NCBI RefSeq assembly: GCF_001280515.1
Contig: NZ_LBIQ01000018.1
Location: forward strand, 62,001-126,000
DNA length: 64,000 nt
DNA from: Mangrovimonas sp. ST2L15
GTDB lineage: Bacteria; Bacteroidota; Bacteroidia; Flavobacteriales; Flavobacteriaceae
Direction of reading: 5' to 3'
This document shows positions 18,088 to 25,862 of this stretch, piece by piece. The notes below the pieces were generated by a model. The model did not search any database, had not been told where the DNA came from, and saw nothing but the letters and a program-made list of their open reading frames with translations. Position 1 is the stretch's first letter. Each line of letters starts with the position of its first letter. Position numbers and translations under genes: made by a program.

Positions 18088-18095
18088 CAAATGTA
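18088..18095 (-). promoter_or_regulatory. Possible -7 element for the oxygenase operon
   Basis: On the minus strand this reads TACATTTG, an exact TAnnTTTG match, 27 bp before the oxygenase start. I do not see a good TTG element at 17-21 bp upstream of it, so the call rests on the -7 element alone. Confidence 0.35.
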
Positions 18096-18163
18096 CGAAA
18101 ACATTAGTAAGAATGGAATTCTATTTTGGCTCCAAGGGTCATATTTTAAAGACTCATTTTATA

Positions 18164-18171
18164 TATATTTG
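18164..18171 (+). promoter_or_regulatory. Possible -7 element for the E1 dehydrogenase gene
   Basis: TATATTTG is an exact match to the Bacteroidota TAnnTTTG element and ends 14 bp before the ATG at 18186. No TTG lies at the usual spacing upstream, so only half of the promoter is recognisable. Confidence 0.35.
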
Positions 18172-18185
18172 AGAAATGAATTTTT

Positions 18186-20192
18186 ATGATTTCAAACCCG
18201 TCTTCCTTATCAAATATGCAGTATCAAACTGATCAAATAGACCAAACCACCTTATTACATCTTTACAAAAACATGTTGAAACCTCGATTAATAGAGGAAA
18301 AGATGTTGGTTTTACTTCGTCAAGGTAAAATTTCAAAATGGTTCTCTGGAATAGGGCAAGAAGCCATATCTGTAGGGGTAACTATGGCAATGAAAGATGA
18401 GGAATATATTCTTCCTATGCACCGAAATTTAGGGATTTTTACGACTAGAAACGTTCCTTTATTTAGGCTTTTTTGTCAATGGCAAGGAAAAATGAGTGGC
18501 TTCACCAAGGGCAGGGATCGTTCATTTCATTTTGGAACTCAAGAATACAAACTGATTGGTATGATTTCCCATTTAGGACCACAATTGGGTGTTGCCGATG
18601 GTATTGCTTTAGCTAGCAAGCTAAAAAACCGTCAAGAAGTAACAGCAGTTTTTACAGGAGAGGGAGGAACAAGTGAAGGAGATTTTCATGAAGCCTTGAA
18701 TGTGGCTTCTGTGTGGCAATTGCCCGTGTTATTTTGTATAGAAAATAACGGTTATGGTTTATCAACCCCAACTTTAGAGCAGTATTTTTGCGAAAATTTG
18801 GCAGATAGAGGACTGGGTTATGGTATGGAATCCCATATTATTGATGGGAATAACATCGTTGAAGTGTACCAAAAAATTTCTGAAATAACAGAAAGTATGC
18901 GTCAAAACCCAAGACCCATTTTGATTGAATTCAAAACCTTTAGAATGCGTGGTCATGAGGAGGCAAGTGGAACCAAATATGTGCCTCAAGATTTGATGGA
19001 TTTTTGGGAACAAAAAGATCCGCTAAATAATTTCAAGTCATTTTTAATAGAACAGGGCATACTTATGGAAACTGATGATGACGTCTTTAGGTCTAAAATA
19101 AAAGCCGAAATAGATACAGCCCTAGACATGGCTTTTACTGAAGATGCTATTGTACCCGACATGGAAACCGAACTAAGGGACGTTTATCATCCATTTGAAT
19201 ACGAACATGTAGACCATAAAGAAAAAACGGAGGAATTACGATTCATAGATGCCATTTCAACTGGCTTGAAACAGTCTATGGAAAAACATACGGATCTGGT
19301 CGTAATGGGGCAAGATATTGCTGATTATGGTGGCGTCTTTAAAATTACTGAAGGATTTGTAGAGGCTTTTGGGAAAGATCGTGTAAGAAACACCCCTATT
19401 TGTGAATCCTCCATAATTGAGGTAGGAATGGGCCTATCTATTGCCAATATCAAATCTGTGGTGGAAATGCAATTTGCAGATTTTGTGAGTTCTGGTTTTA
19501 ACCCGATTGTAAATTATCTTGCTAAGGTGCATTACCGCTGGAACCAAAAGGCGGACGTGGTCGTCCGAATGCCCTGTGGAGCAGGAGTGGCAGCAGGCCC
19601 TTTTCATTCCCAAACAAACGAAGCATGGTTTACAAAAACGCCAGGTTTAAAAGTGGTTTATCCTGCTTTTCCCTATGATGCCAAAGGGCTTTTAGCAACA
19701 GCTATTAATGACCCAAATCCTGTGCTATTCTTTGAACATAAAGCATTATATAGAACCGTAAGACAAGATGTCCCAACGGATTATTATACATTGCCATTTG
19801 GAAAAGCGGCCCTGTTACAAGAAGGTCAAGAAATTACTATTATATCTTATGGAGCTGGCGTGCATTGGGCTATTTCTGTATTAGAAAAACACCCAAACAT
19901 TCAGGCCGACTTAATTGATTTAAGAACCTTACAACCCTTAGATTCGGAAACCATATTAACATCTGTCAAAAAAACTGGAAAAGCTATCATTTTACAAGAA
20001 GATTCTTTATTTGGAGGTATTGCTTCAGATCTTTCTGCTATGATAATGGAACAATGTTTTGAATATTTGGATGCCCCGGTAAAAAGAGTAGCAAGTATGG
20101 AAACACCGATTCCTTTTATAGGACAGCTTGAAGAACAGTATTTACCAAAATCCAGATTTGAAATTGAGCTATTGGAACTTCTGAAATATTGA
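18186..20192 (+). CDS. 2-oxoacid dehydrogenase E1, alpha and beta subunits fused (branched-chain type)
   Basis: A 668-residue fusion. The alpha part (about 25-345) binds thiamine diphosphate, with GEGGTSEGDFHEALNVASVW...NNGYGLS and the RMRGHEEASGTKYVP loop. The beta part (about 355-668) has QDIADYGGVFKITEGF, NTPICESSIIEVGMGLSI and the end signature DAPVKRVASMETPIPF. The beta stretch EHKALYRTVRQDVP points to the 2-oxoisovalerate (branched-chain) enzyme rather than pyruvate dehydrogenase. It decarboxylates branched 2-oxoacids and acylates lipoyl-E2 to make branched acyl-CoA primers for iso-fatty acids. E2 and E3 are not in the window. The start could also be the ATG at 18216. Single-gene E1 is common in Bacteroidota. 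Confidence 0.92.
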   Translation: MISNPSSLSNMQYQTDQIDQTTLLHLYKNMLKPRLIEEKMLVLLRQGKISKWFSGIGQEAISVGVTMAMKDEEYILPMHRNLGIFTTRNVPLFRLFCQWQGKMSGFTKGRDRSFHFGTQEYKLIGMISHLGPQLGVADGIALASKLKNRQEVTAVFTGEGGTSEGDFHEALNVASVWQLPVLFCIENNGYGLSTPTLEQYFCENLADRGLGYGMESHIIDGNNIVEVYQKISEITESMRQNPRPILIEFKTFRMRGHEEASGTKYVPQDLMDFWEQKDPLNNFKSFLIEQGILMETDDDVFRSKIKAEIDTALDMAFTEDAIVPDMETELRDVYHPFEYEHVDHKEKTEELRFIDAISTGLKQSMEKHTDLVVMGQDIADYGGVFKITEGFVEAFGKDRVRNTPICESSIIEVGMGLSIANIKSVVEMQFADFVSSGFNPIVNYLAKVHYRWNQKADVVVRMPCGAGVAAGPFHSQTNEAWFTKTPGLKVVYPAFPYDAKGLLATAINDPNPVLFFEHKALYRTVRQDVPTDYYTLPFGKAALLQEGQEITIISYGAGVHWAISVLEKHPNIQADLIDLRTLQPLDSETILTSVKKTGKAIILQEDSLFGGIASDLSAMIMEQCFEYLDAPVKRVASMETPIPFIGQLEEQYLPKSRFEIELLELLKY

Positions 20193-20339
20193 CGTTATGA
20201 CATACTAATCAAAGCTTTAAACTGAAAAATTGTCTTAAAATATAGTCGAAAAACTGACATTTTGGTATTGGTATTTTTTTTGTGTGGTGTTATTTGAATT
20301 TAATCTTTAAACATTATGTATAACACAAATAAAATCATT

Positions 20340-20816
20340 ATGAGTAATTTGATTCCAACAAAAAGAAACGGTTTAAGAACCTCTCAGAGAGAGCAAGGAA
20401 CCTTACCAAGTTTATCTTCTTGGATTGATGACATTTTCAACAGAGACTTTGGATCAGATTTCTTAGCCAATTTCAACACAGGCATGACTTTACCTTCTGT
20501 AAACATTAAGGAAAATAAAGATGCCTATGTGGTAGAAATGGCAGTACCTGGATTCAATAAATCTGATTTTGAAGTGAATGTGGACAACGAATTATTAACC
20601 ATTTCCGCTGAAACTAAAACAGAAAAAAATGAAGAAGAAGAAAACTATACCAGACGTGAATTTGGTTATTCTTCTTTTAAAAGATCTTTCACTTTACCAG
20701 ATTCTGCAGATGCTGAAAAAATCAATGCAGAATATGTGGATGGACTTCTTAAAGTTCAAATTGCGAAACGCGAAGAGGCCAAACGCAAACCCGCTAAAAA
20801 AATTGAAATTTCTTAA
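20340..20816 (+). CDS. Hsp20 / alpha-crystallin small heat-shock protein
   Basis: A 158-residue ATP-independent holdase chaperone. The alpha-crystallin domain spans about 45-150, with PSVNIKENKDAYVVEMAVPG at its start and the classic A-x-x-x-x-G-L-L motif as AEYVDGLLKVQI. The end, KKIEIS, provides the IxI/V anchor typical of the family. The longest frame starts at 20316, but the ATG at 20340 gives the usual MSNLIPTKRNG start. It is a single-gene unit followed by a strong terminator. Confidence 0.95.
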   Translation: MSNLIPTKRNGLRTSQREQGTLPSLSSWIDDIFNRDFGSDFLANFNTGMTLPSVNIKENKDAYVVEMAVPGFNKSDFEVNVDNELLTISAETKTEKNEEEENYTRREFGYSSFKRSFTLPDSADAEKINAEYVDGLLKVQIAKREEAKRKPAKKIEIS

Positions 20817-20840
20817 TTTGATTGATTAATGAATTTTAAA

Positions 20841-20868
20841 AAGAGCGCCATAAGCGCTCTTTTTTTTA
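20841..20868 (+). terminator. Intrinsic terminator after the Hsp20 gene
   Basis: An 8-bp GC-rich stem, AAGAGCGC at 20841-20848 with GCGCTCTT at 20854-20861, has a 5-base loop and is followed by an uninterrupted T run. It lies 25 bp after the Hsp20 stop. Confidence 0.9.
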
Positions 20869-20877
20869 TATTAGTCC

Positions 20878-21297
20878 ATGCGATTTTCCCTTTATGTCCT
20901 TTTAGGATGTTTTTTTCTTTTTGCATGTAACCCTTCTAATAAAAAGGAGGAGAAAGAATTTATTAAGTTCTGTGTTACGGCAACTGCCTATAATTCTTTA
21001 GAGTATCAAACTTCACCCAATCCACATATAACTGCTTTTGGTGATAGCTTAATCCCCGGAAAAAAATACATTGCTGTTTCTAGAGATTTATTAAAATTTG
21101 GTCTTAATCACAACACTCCAGTACAAATTGAAGGCTTGGAGGGTATTTATTTGGTAAAGGATAAAATGCACTACAGAAAACGGAACCAAATAGATATTTA
21201 TATGGGCACCGATGTGAAAGCGGCTTTGAAATGGGGGAGGCGTAAGGTTAATATTTCATATCCATGGGTTAAGGATTCTGTAGCCATCTTAAATTAA
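20878..21297 (+). CDS. 3D-domain lipoprotein
   Basis: A 139-residue exported lipoprotein. The signal peptide ends in the lipobox LLGCFFLFAC (Cys17). The mature part has the 3D (Asp-Asp-Asp) double-psi beta-barrel fold seen in MltA and YabE/YuiC-type cell wall enzymes: VTATAYNSLEYQT, AVSRDLLKFGLNHNTPVQIEGL, and the end signature QIDIYMGTDVKAALKWGRR with the acidic residues. The family is tied to peptidoglycan cleavage. It starts 10 bp after the Hsp20 terminator, so it must have its own promoter within or just after that hairpin, or be reached by read-through. Confidence 0.82.
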   Translation: MRFSLYVLLGCFFLFACNPSNKKEEKEFIKFCVTATAYNSLEYQTSPNPHITAFGDSLIPGKKYIAVSRDLLKFGLNHNTPVQIEGLEGIYLVKDKMHYRKRNQIDIYMGTDVKAALKWGRRKVNISYPWVKDSVAILN

Positions 21298-21302
21298 AAG
21301 GA

Positions 21303-21863
21303 TTATTTAGATATTTCAGCTTCAGAAACTACGAAAGGATAGGCTTCTTTAGCTAACGCGATATCCTGATTACTTAATATTTCTGGTGATTTCTTCAAAA
21401 TATTACGTACAAAATTCTCCCTGAGCTCTAAATAGGCTTTGGTTAATTCATCCTGTACTGCCACGTAAAATTGATATGATGTTTCTCGGTCATTTTTTAA
21501 TGAAATCACAGCTTTATTGGGATTGTCTGAAGATGAAACAGATTGAATACCTTGGCAATAATTACAACTCCCATCACCATTGTTATCTACAAAGAGCTTG
21601 ATTTTGTTTTTTATTTCAGAAATGGAAACCAATTCGTCATTGACCATTAATTGATTTTGGCTGTTAATTGAGATTCTCAAGATATTTCGCTCATTTATAT
21701 CAGATGAACAATTCACTCCGGGGGGACAATCTCTGGGTAATTTTCTGCTAATACCTGCGTCATTACTCATGGTAGTAGTCACCAGAAAAAAGATGAGTAA
21801 TAAAAAGGCAATGTCTGCCATGGACCCTGCATTTACTTCTGTAGATTTTCTTGTACGTCTCAT
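21303..21863 (-). CDS. ExbD/TolR-family biopolymer transport protein
   Basis: A 186-residue inner-membrane protein. It has a short cytoplasmic start (MRRTRKSTEVNAGSMADIAF), one transmembrane helix (about 18-35) containing the proton-path Asp17, and a periplasmic domain. A small insert around 45-95 carries Cys pairs (CPPGVNCS and CNYC) that could form disulfides. ExbD works with ExbB to energise TonB-type outer-membrane transport. The partner exbB and other exbD copies are not in this window, so this is an orphan ExbD, which is common in Bacteroidota. It is convergent with the 3D lipoprotein, 5 bp apart. Confidence 0.88.
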   Translation of the reverse strand: MRRTRKSTEVNAGSMADIAFLLLIFFLVTTTMSNDAGISRKLPRDCPPGVNCSSDINERNILRISINSQNQLMVNDELVSISEIKNKIKLFVDNNGDGSCNYCQGIQSVSSSDNPNKAVISLKNDRETSYQFYVAVQDELTKAYLELRENFVRNILKKSPEILSNQDIALAKEAYPFVVSEAEISK

Positions 21864-21917
21864 AATGTAGTTTTTTAAGATTTAAAATCGAAATACAAGA
21901 ACAATACCATAAATGAA

Positions 21918-21941
21918 AAAAGTCGGCAATTGCCGACTTTT
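21918..21941 (-). terminator. Perfect palindromic terminator of the small-peptide unit
   Basis: AAAAGTCGGCAA (21918-21929) is followed directly by its exact reverse complement, giving a 24-bp palindrome with a GTCGGC/GCCGAC core. On the minus strand a T run follows. It lies 21 bp after the stop of the 45-residue gene, and it separates the small-peptide unit from exbD, which starts at 21863. Confidence 0.85.
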
Positions 21942-21962
21942 ATACAAACTAACTAATTCAAA

Positions 21963-22100
21963 TTAATGTGCTAACCTATTAATTCCTGTCCATAAAGTTT
22001 CATGATCACTATCCCACTTGTGGTAGTTTCTCCACTTGTCTTTAGATAGCTCCTTCATTCTAAAAAAGGAATCTCTTGATGTTTTAATAATAGCTTTCAT
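21963..22100 (-). CDS. 45-residue basic protein at the end of the small-peptide unit
   Basis: An ATG at 22098-22100 opens 45 codons to a TAA at 21963. The peptide is hydrophilic and rich in Lys, Trp and His: MKAIIKTSRDSFFRMKEL at the start, then KDKWRNYHKWDSDHE. It has no signal peptide or membrane helix. The same ATCAATCAAAAAA leader that precedes each of the three 28-residue peptides occurs just upstream, so it seems to belong to the same transcript. A terminator follows 21 bp downstream. I do not recognise the family. Confidence 0.55.
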   Translation of the reverse strand: MKAIIKTSRDSFFRMKELSKDKWRNYHKWDSDHETLWTGINRLAH

Positions 22101-22170
22101 GATACTTATTTTTTTGATTGATGATTGATGTTGTTTTTGATTGATTTTTTTTCAGCAGTTGGTATGCCAA

Positions 22171-22257
22171 CTATCTGTAGCGTCTTTTACAATTCCAATT
22201 GTAACCTTTTCTGTCACTAAAAGAATTTGAAATTTGATTATTGTCTAAAGTTCTCAT
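22171..22257 (-). CDS. 28-residue peptide, tandem copy 3
   Basis: This is the most divergent of three tandem 28-codon genes. It keeps the N-terminal MRTLDNNQISN and the C-terminal YNWN-x-KRRYR, but has Cys in place of Ser (YNWNCKRRYR) and six other changes in the middle. Compared with copy 2, changes in the two conserved ends are almost all synonymous (AAC/AAT, TCG/TCA, CGT/CGC), so the protein sequence seems to be under selection. A small hairpin (AGTTGG/CCAACT, 22157-22172) overlaps its stop codon. Function unknown. Confidence 0.6.
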   Translation of the reverse strand: MRTLDNNQISNSFSDRKGYNWNCKRRYR

Positions 22258-22302
22258 GATGATGTTTTTTGATTGATGATTGATTGTCTAAGTTCTTACA
22301 GT

Positions 22303-22389
22303 TTATCTGTAACGTCTTTTACTGTTCCAATTGTAACTTTTTGTGTTACCTAATGTGTTCGAAATTTGATTGTTGTCTAAAGTTCTCAT
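22303..22389 (-). CDS. 28-residue peptide, tandem copy 2
   Basis: A 28-codon gene nearly identical to copy 1: the same MRTLDNNQISNTLG start and YNWNSKRRYR end. Four codons differ from copy 1 synonymously (CAG/CAA, TCA/TCG, ACT/ACA, AGC/AGT) and two change the residue (Ile to Asn, Phe to Tyr). The peptide is basic and hydrophilic, with no signal peptide, no double-glycine leader and no membrane helix. The spacer to copy 3 is almost the same as the spacer from copy 1. Function unknown. Confidence 0.62.
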   Translation of the reverse strand: MRTLDNNQISNTLGNTKSYNWNSKRRYR

Positions 22390-22435
22390 GACTATGTTTT
22401 TTTGATTGATGAATGATTGTCTAAGTTCTTACAGT

Positions 22436-22522
22436 TTATCTGTAACGTCTTTTGCTGTTCCAATTAAAACTTTTAGTAATACCTAATGTGTTTGAAATCT
22501 GATTGTTGTCTAAAGTTCTCAT
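22436..22522 (-). CDS. 28-residue peptide, tandem copy 1 (promoter-proximal)
   Basis: The first of three tandem genes, from an ATG at 22520-22522 to a TAA at 22436. It starts MRTLDNNQISNTLG and ends FNWNSKRRYR, with a cluster of five positive charges at the C-terminus. The A-rich stretch CAATCAATCAAAAAAT precedes the ATG, as in the other copies, and may serve as the translation signal in place of a Shine-Dalgarno sequence. Start-to-start distances in the array are 133 and 132 bp. I know of no described family with this sequence. Confidence 0.62.
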   Translation of the reverse strand: MRTLDNNQISNTLGITKSFNWNSKRRYR

Positions 22523-22743
22523 GATAATTATTTTTTGATTGATTGTTTATTAGATAGACGAGGAAAAAAAAGATTTGTTACAGTACTGTGCATTACAAAG
22601 TAGTGATTTAACAAATTTTAACATTTTATTACGTAAGTTTACAATCCTTATATAGGCAATAAATACATAAAATTTCATTAAAAAGTTGTTTGGTTATATT
22701 ATAGGTACGATTTTTGAACTTTCCGTTGGGATAACAATAAACA

Positions 22744-23460
22744 ATGAAACACCTCTTTCTACTTTTATTCAGCCTTGTGTCCATTTCCATATATTCTCAA
22801 ATAGATGGATCGGAAACTAATGCTACGGTTATTCCTGCTGAAGAAAATGCCAATGGGCAAGAAAATAAGGTTATTGAAAATAAACCCATTGAGAATAAAG
22901 GTCTTTTAAATTCCAAAGTTGGTATTAATGGATTATCTGTTCCTGAGCAGAATACAAATGCTGACTTTAACACCAAAAAGGAGTTTTCCATGTTGGGAGG
23001 TGAGAAGTTTGGAGATCCTGGAGAGCTATATAAAGGAAAGGTTGACCAACATTTAAAAAATGTAAGGCAGCAGTATGATGAAGAACGTTTCTTTTCGCGT
23101 GTGGAGCGTGGTGGTTCCAAAACAGATCAATTTTTAGGTGAATTCCGAACCAAAGCCAAAAGTGTCAATGTAGTTTATCGCGACCATGCTGATCCTGACG
23201 GCGATAGAGTGAGGGTTGTAATAAATGGTGAAGTTGTTAAATATGATGTTACTTTAACTACTTCTTTCTCAGGTTTTATCTATAATTTGGAAGATGGCGT
23301 CAATCAAATTGACTTTATCGCTCTTAATATGGGTGAAGCAGGTCCTAATACTGCCGAGTTGGTAGTTATGGATGAAGAAGGCAATATTATTGCATCAAGT
23401 AGCTGGAATTTAGCAACAGGAGTCAAAGCTAGCATTTTTATTATTAGAGAGCCTTTTTAA
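22744..23460 (+). CDS. Exported protein of unknown function with a C-terminal beta-sandwich
   Basis: A 238-residue protein with a signal peptide (about 1-19, ending IYS-Q). A low-complexity Asn/Glu/Lys linker (about 25-55) and a charged segment follow. The C-terminal domain (about 145-235) has the pattern of an Ig-like beta-sandwich: VVYRDHADPDGDRVRVVING, NLEDGVNQIDFIALNMGEAG and AELVVMDEEG. The Asp-rich DHADPDGD loop may bind calcium, which is inference. It has no sorting domain or lipobox and is likely periplasmic. It is divergent from the small-peptide unit and convergent (4-bp overlap) with the pseudouridine synthase gene. Confidence 0.65.
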   Translation: MKHLFLLLFSLVSISIYSQIDGSETNATVIPAEENANGQENKVIENKPIENKGLLNSKVGINGLSVPEQNTNADFNTKKEFSMLGGEKFGDPGELYKGKVDQHLKNVRQQYDEERFFSRVERGGSKTDQFLGEFRTKAKSVNVVYRDHADPDGDRVRVVINGEVVKYDVTLTTSFSGFIYNLEDGVNQIDFIALNMGEAGPNTAELVVMDEEGNIIASSSWNLATGVKASIFIIREPF

Positions 23461-24044
23461 TAGGATTTCACACCTAGCTCTTCAACTTGACCAGGTAGTA
23501 ATCCTTCAAAAGTATATTCTCCAATTCGATATCTAACTAAACGTAATGTAGGAAATCCTACGGCAGCTGTCATTTTTCTAACTTGTCTAAATTTACCTTC
23601 TGTAATGGTTATTGAAATCCAAGAGGTTGGTCCATGTTTGTCATCCCTAACAAATCGTTCTGGAATATGACTAATGTCTTTTAAAAAATCTACTTGGCAA
23701 GATTTTGTTTGATAAGATTCCTTACCAACTGTAATGGGAACTCCTTGTTTCAAATTTTCTATGGCTTCTGAGGTAATTAGACCATCTACCATCACGTGGT
23801 ATTCCTTTTCTATGGCACTACTTCTTATAAATTCACTATATTTTCCATCGGTTGTTAAAAGTAATAGACCCTCAGATTTTTCATCCAGTCTACCAATAGC
23901 CATCAGGTTTTCAGGAAACGCTCCCAAGCTCCCTAATAGCTTCTTATTTCGCCTTTTAGTCTGATTATTAATAAATTGACTTAAGTATCCGTAAGGCTTA
24001 TATATCTTATAGTAATGTTGCAAACCATATAATTTAGAAAACAA
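23457..24044 (-). CDS. rRNA large-subunit pseudouridine synthase, RluE/RsuA family
   Basis: A 195-residue enzyme that isomerises uridine to pseudouridine in rRNA. The catalytic Asp54 is in the motif GRLDEKSEGLLLLTTDG, and the conserved KEYHVMVDG and ITEGKFRQVRKM segments follow. There is no S4 domain, as in RluE. No in-frame ATG exists near the start. TTG at 24044 gives the longest frame, while TTG at 24023 gives HYYKIYKPYGYLSQF directly after the start, which fits relatives better. It is divergent from the helicase gene, with the good promoter at 24128 serving the latter. Confidence 0.88.
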   Translation of the reverse strand: MFSKLYGLQHYYKIYKPYGYLSQFINNQTKRRNKKLLGSLGAFPENLMAIGRLDEKSEGLLLLTTDGKYSEFIRSSAIEKEYHVMVDGLITSEAIENLKQGVPITVGKESYQTKSCQVDFLKDISHIPERFVRDDKHGPTSWISITITEGKFRQVRKMTAAVGFPTLRLVRYRIGEYTFEGLLPGQVEELGVKSY

Positions 24045-24127
24045 TACGCAAATTTAAAAGGATTTTTTTAAGCGTTTATCAACTGTAAACTGTTAAAAAA
24101 ATAAGCTAATATTTTAGGGCCAATACC

Positions 24128-24157
24128 TTGTATAACCTTAGAAACACGTTATTTTTG
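24128..24157 (+). promoter_or_regulatory. Bacteroidota-type promoter of the helicase gene
   Basis: TTG at 24128-24130 and TATTTTTG at 24150-24157 are separated by 19 bp. This is an exact match to the TTG-N19-TAnnTTTG consensus of the Bacteroidota primary sigma factor. Transcription would begin a few bases later, just ahead of the ATG at 24174. Confidence 0.65.
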
Positions 24158-24173
24158 CACATTAGCTTTTTTT

Positions 24174-25736
24174 ATGACCAATATTAAGATAGATACACAA
24201 GAATTAGAAGATAGAAGAGTAGGTAAGGACTTATATAGTTACCAAAGAGGAGCCATTAATAAAATTTTTAAATGTTTTGAAGAAGCTCCTGAAGATTACC
24301 ATTTGCTTTACCAATTGCCAACCGGAGGTGGAAAAACGGTTATATTCTCTGAAATTGTACGTCAATACTTAAAACATCATAAAAAGAAAGTTTTAGTCAT
24401 GACGCATCGTATTGAGCTTTGTAAACAAACTTCCAATATGTTGCAAGAGTTTGGGGTGGTCAATAAAGTGGTTAGTAGTAAAGCTAATTTAGATGATCAA
24501 TCTCAATATAGTTGTTTTGTGGCTATGGTTGAAACCCTGAACAATAGACTGCATGATGGCAAACTAGATATATCAGATATAGGGTTAGTCATCATTGATG
24601 AAGCCCATTATAACTCTTTCACCAAATTATTCAAGTTTTTTGAAAAATGCTTTATCCTTGGTGTGACTGCAACCCCATTAAGTAGTAACATCAAATTACC
24701 TATGAAGGATAATTACGATGAGCTAATTGTAGGGGAGAGCATTGAGTCGTTAATCAAAAATGAGTTCTTAGCACGTGCCGAGATTTTTTCATACAATGTT
24801 GGACTAACATCTTTAGTAGTTGGTGCCAATGGGGACTATACGGTTAAGTCTTCAGAAGACTTGTATACCAACAACGATATGTTGTCAAAATTGATGCAGG
24901 CCTATGAAGAGCGTTGTAAAGGCAAAAAAACCTTAATCTTCAATAATGGTATTAATACCTCGTTGCATGTCTACGACACCTTTAGAAGAGCTGGGTATCC
25001 AGTCGCTCATTTAGACAATACTAATACCAAAAAAGAAAGAAAGCGCATTCTTAAATGGTTTAGAGATACTCCAGATGCGATTCTAACTTCTGTTAGTATC
25101 TTAACTACAGGATTTGATGAACCTACTGTAGATAATATCATTTTAAATAGAGCAACCAAATCCTTGACTCTTTATTATCAAATGATTGGTCGTGGATCAC
25201 GTATTCTGAAAAATAAAACTAAATTTTCGGTAATTGACCTTGGTAATAACTTCCATCGTTTTGGTCCGTGGGGTGCAGAGTTGGATTGGCAACGCATATT
25301 TAAATCGCCAAACTTCTATTTAGATAATATTTTAAGTGATGAGGATATTGAAAACAACTTTAGATATGAAATGCCAGAAGATTTACGTGCTGAATTCGGC
25401 AATTCAAATAATGTTTATTTCAACATTAGAGAAGCCTATACCAGTGCTGTAAGAAGTGGCGAATCCTCCAAAAAAGTATTAGAGCGTTCGATAGAACATC
25501 ATGCCAAAATCTGTATTGAAAATAGTGAAGATTTATATGATGCATTAGATCTAGCTAAAAAACTAGGGGATGATATTGATTACAGAATCCACCAATACAC
25601 CAAATGTATTAGTAAAAGCACTTTTAACTTTGTAGAATGGCTAAAGGATGACTACCGTAAAAAACTGCGTACTTTCCTGAGAGTAAATTTTGATGAAGTA
25701 TTTGAAGAAATTCATGGCCGACCTGCTGCTAGCTAG
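24174..25736 (+). CDS. DEAD/DEAH-box superfamily 2 helicase
   Basis: A 520-residue SF2 helicase. Motif I is PTGGGKT (49-55), motif II is IIDEAHYNSF near 141, motif III-like is LGVTATP near 163, motif V is TTGFDEPTVDNIIL and motif VI is YYQMIGRGSRI near 340. The core therefore spans about 20-360. The C-terminal 160 residues are family-specific and contain no recognisable nuclease. The layout is closest to RadD/YejH-type helicases involved in DNA repair, though the exact substrate is not shown. It has its own promoter and stands alone. Confidence 0.88.
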   Translation: MTNIKIDTQELEDRRVGKDLYSYQRGAINKIFKCFEEAPEDYHLLYQLPTGGGKTVIFSEIVRQYLKHHKKKVLVMTHRIELCKQTSNMLQEFGVVNKVVSSKANLDDQSQYSCFVAMVETLNNRLHDGKLDISDIGLVIIDEAHYNSFTKLFKFFEKCFILGVTATPLSSNIKLPMKDNYDELIVGESIESLIKNEFLARAEIFSYNVGLTSLVVGANGDYTVKSSEDLYTNNDMLSKLMQAYEERCKGKKTLIFNNGINTSLHVYDTFRRAGYPVAHLDNTNTKKERKRILKWFRDTPDAILTSVSILTTGFDEPTVDNIILNRATKSLTLYYQMIGRGSRILKNKTKFSVIDLGNNFHRFGPWGAELDWQRIFKSPNFYLDNILSDEDIENNFRYEMPEDLRAEFGNSNNVYFNIREAYTSAVRSGESSKKVLERSIEHHAKICIENSEDLYDALDLAKKLGDDIDYRIHQYTKCISKSTFNFVEWLKDDYRKKLRTFLRVNFDEVFEEIHGRPAAS

Positions 25737-25862
25737 CTGAAATTAAAGGTTTAGAATTGATTACGGGTATGTAGTTTGGGAGTCTTATAAAAGACAAATG
25801 ACAAAAGTCACTCCTGATTTTGTAAATAAACCCTATCTTTAGATTAAAATTTAGGGATACAC

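Larger units (their letters stand above)
22171..22535 (-). repeat. Tandem ~133-bp repeat carrying the three 28-codon genes
   Basis: Three head-to-tail units start at 22522, 22389 and 22257 on the minus strand. Each has an A-rich leader, one 28-codon gene and, for the first two junctions, an almost identical spacer ACTGTAAGAACTTAGACAAT. That spacer itself resembles the 5' end of the gene (AGAACTTTAGACAACAAT) with the start codon lost, which suggests nested, unequal duplication. Confidence 0.85.

Noticed and set aside
20316-20339. Upstream ATG of the Hsp20 gene as the start
   Set aside because: It would add eight residues (MYNTNKII) not typical of the family. The ATG at 20340 gives the usual N-terminus.
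22171-22522. CRISPR-like array
   Set aside because: There are only three long units of about 133 bp, each mostly a conserved coding frame. There are no short repeats with unique spacers and no cas genes.
21963-22522. Bacteriocin precursors exported by the ABC cassette at 29869-34963
   Set aside because: The peptides have no double-glycine leader, the transporter has no C39 peptidase, and the loci are 7 kb apart in separate units. Nothing in the sequence links them.
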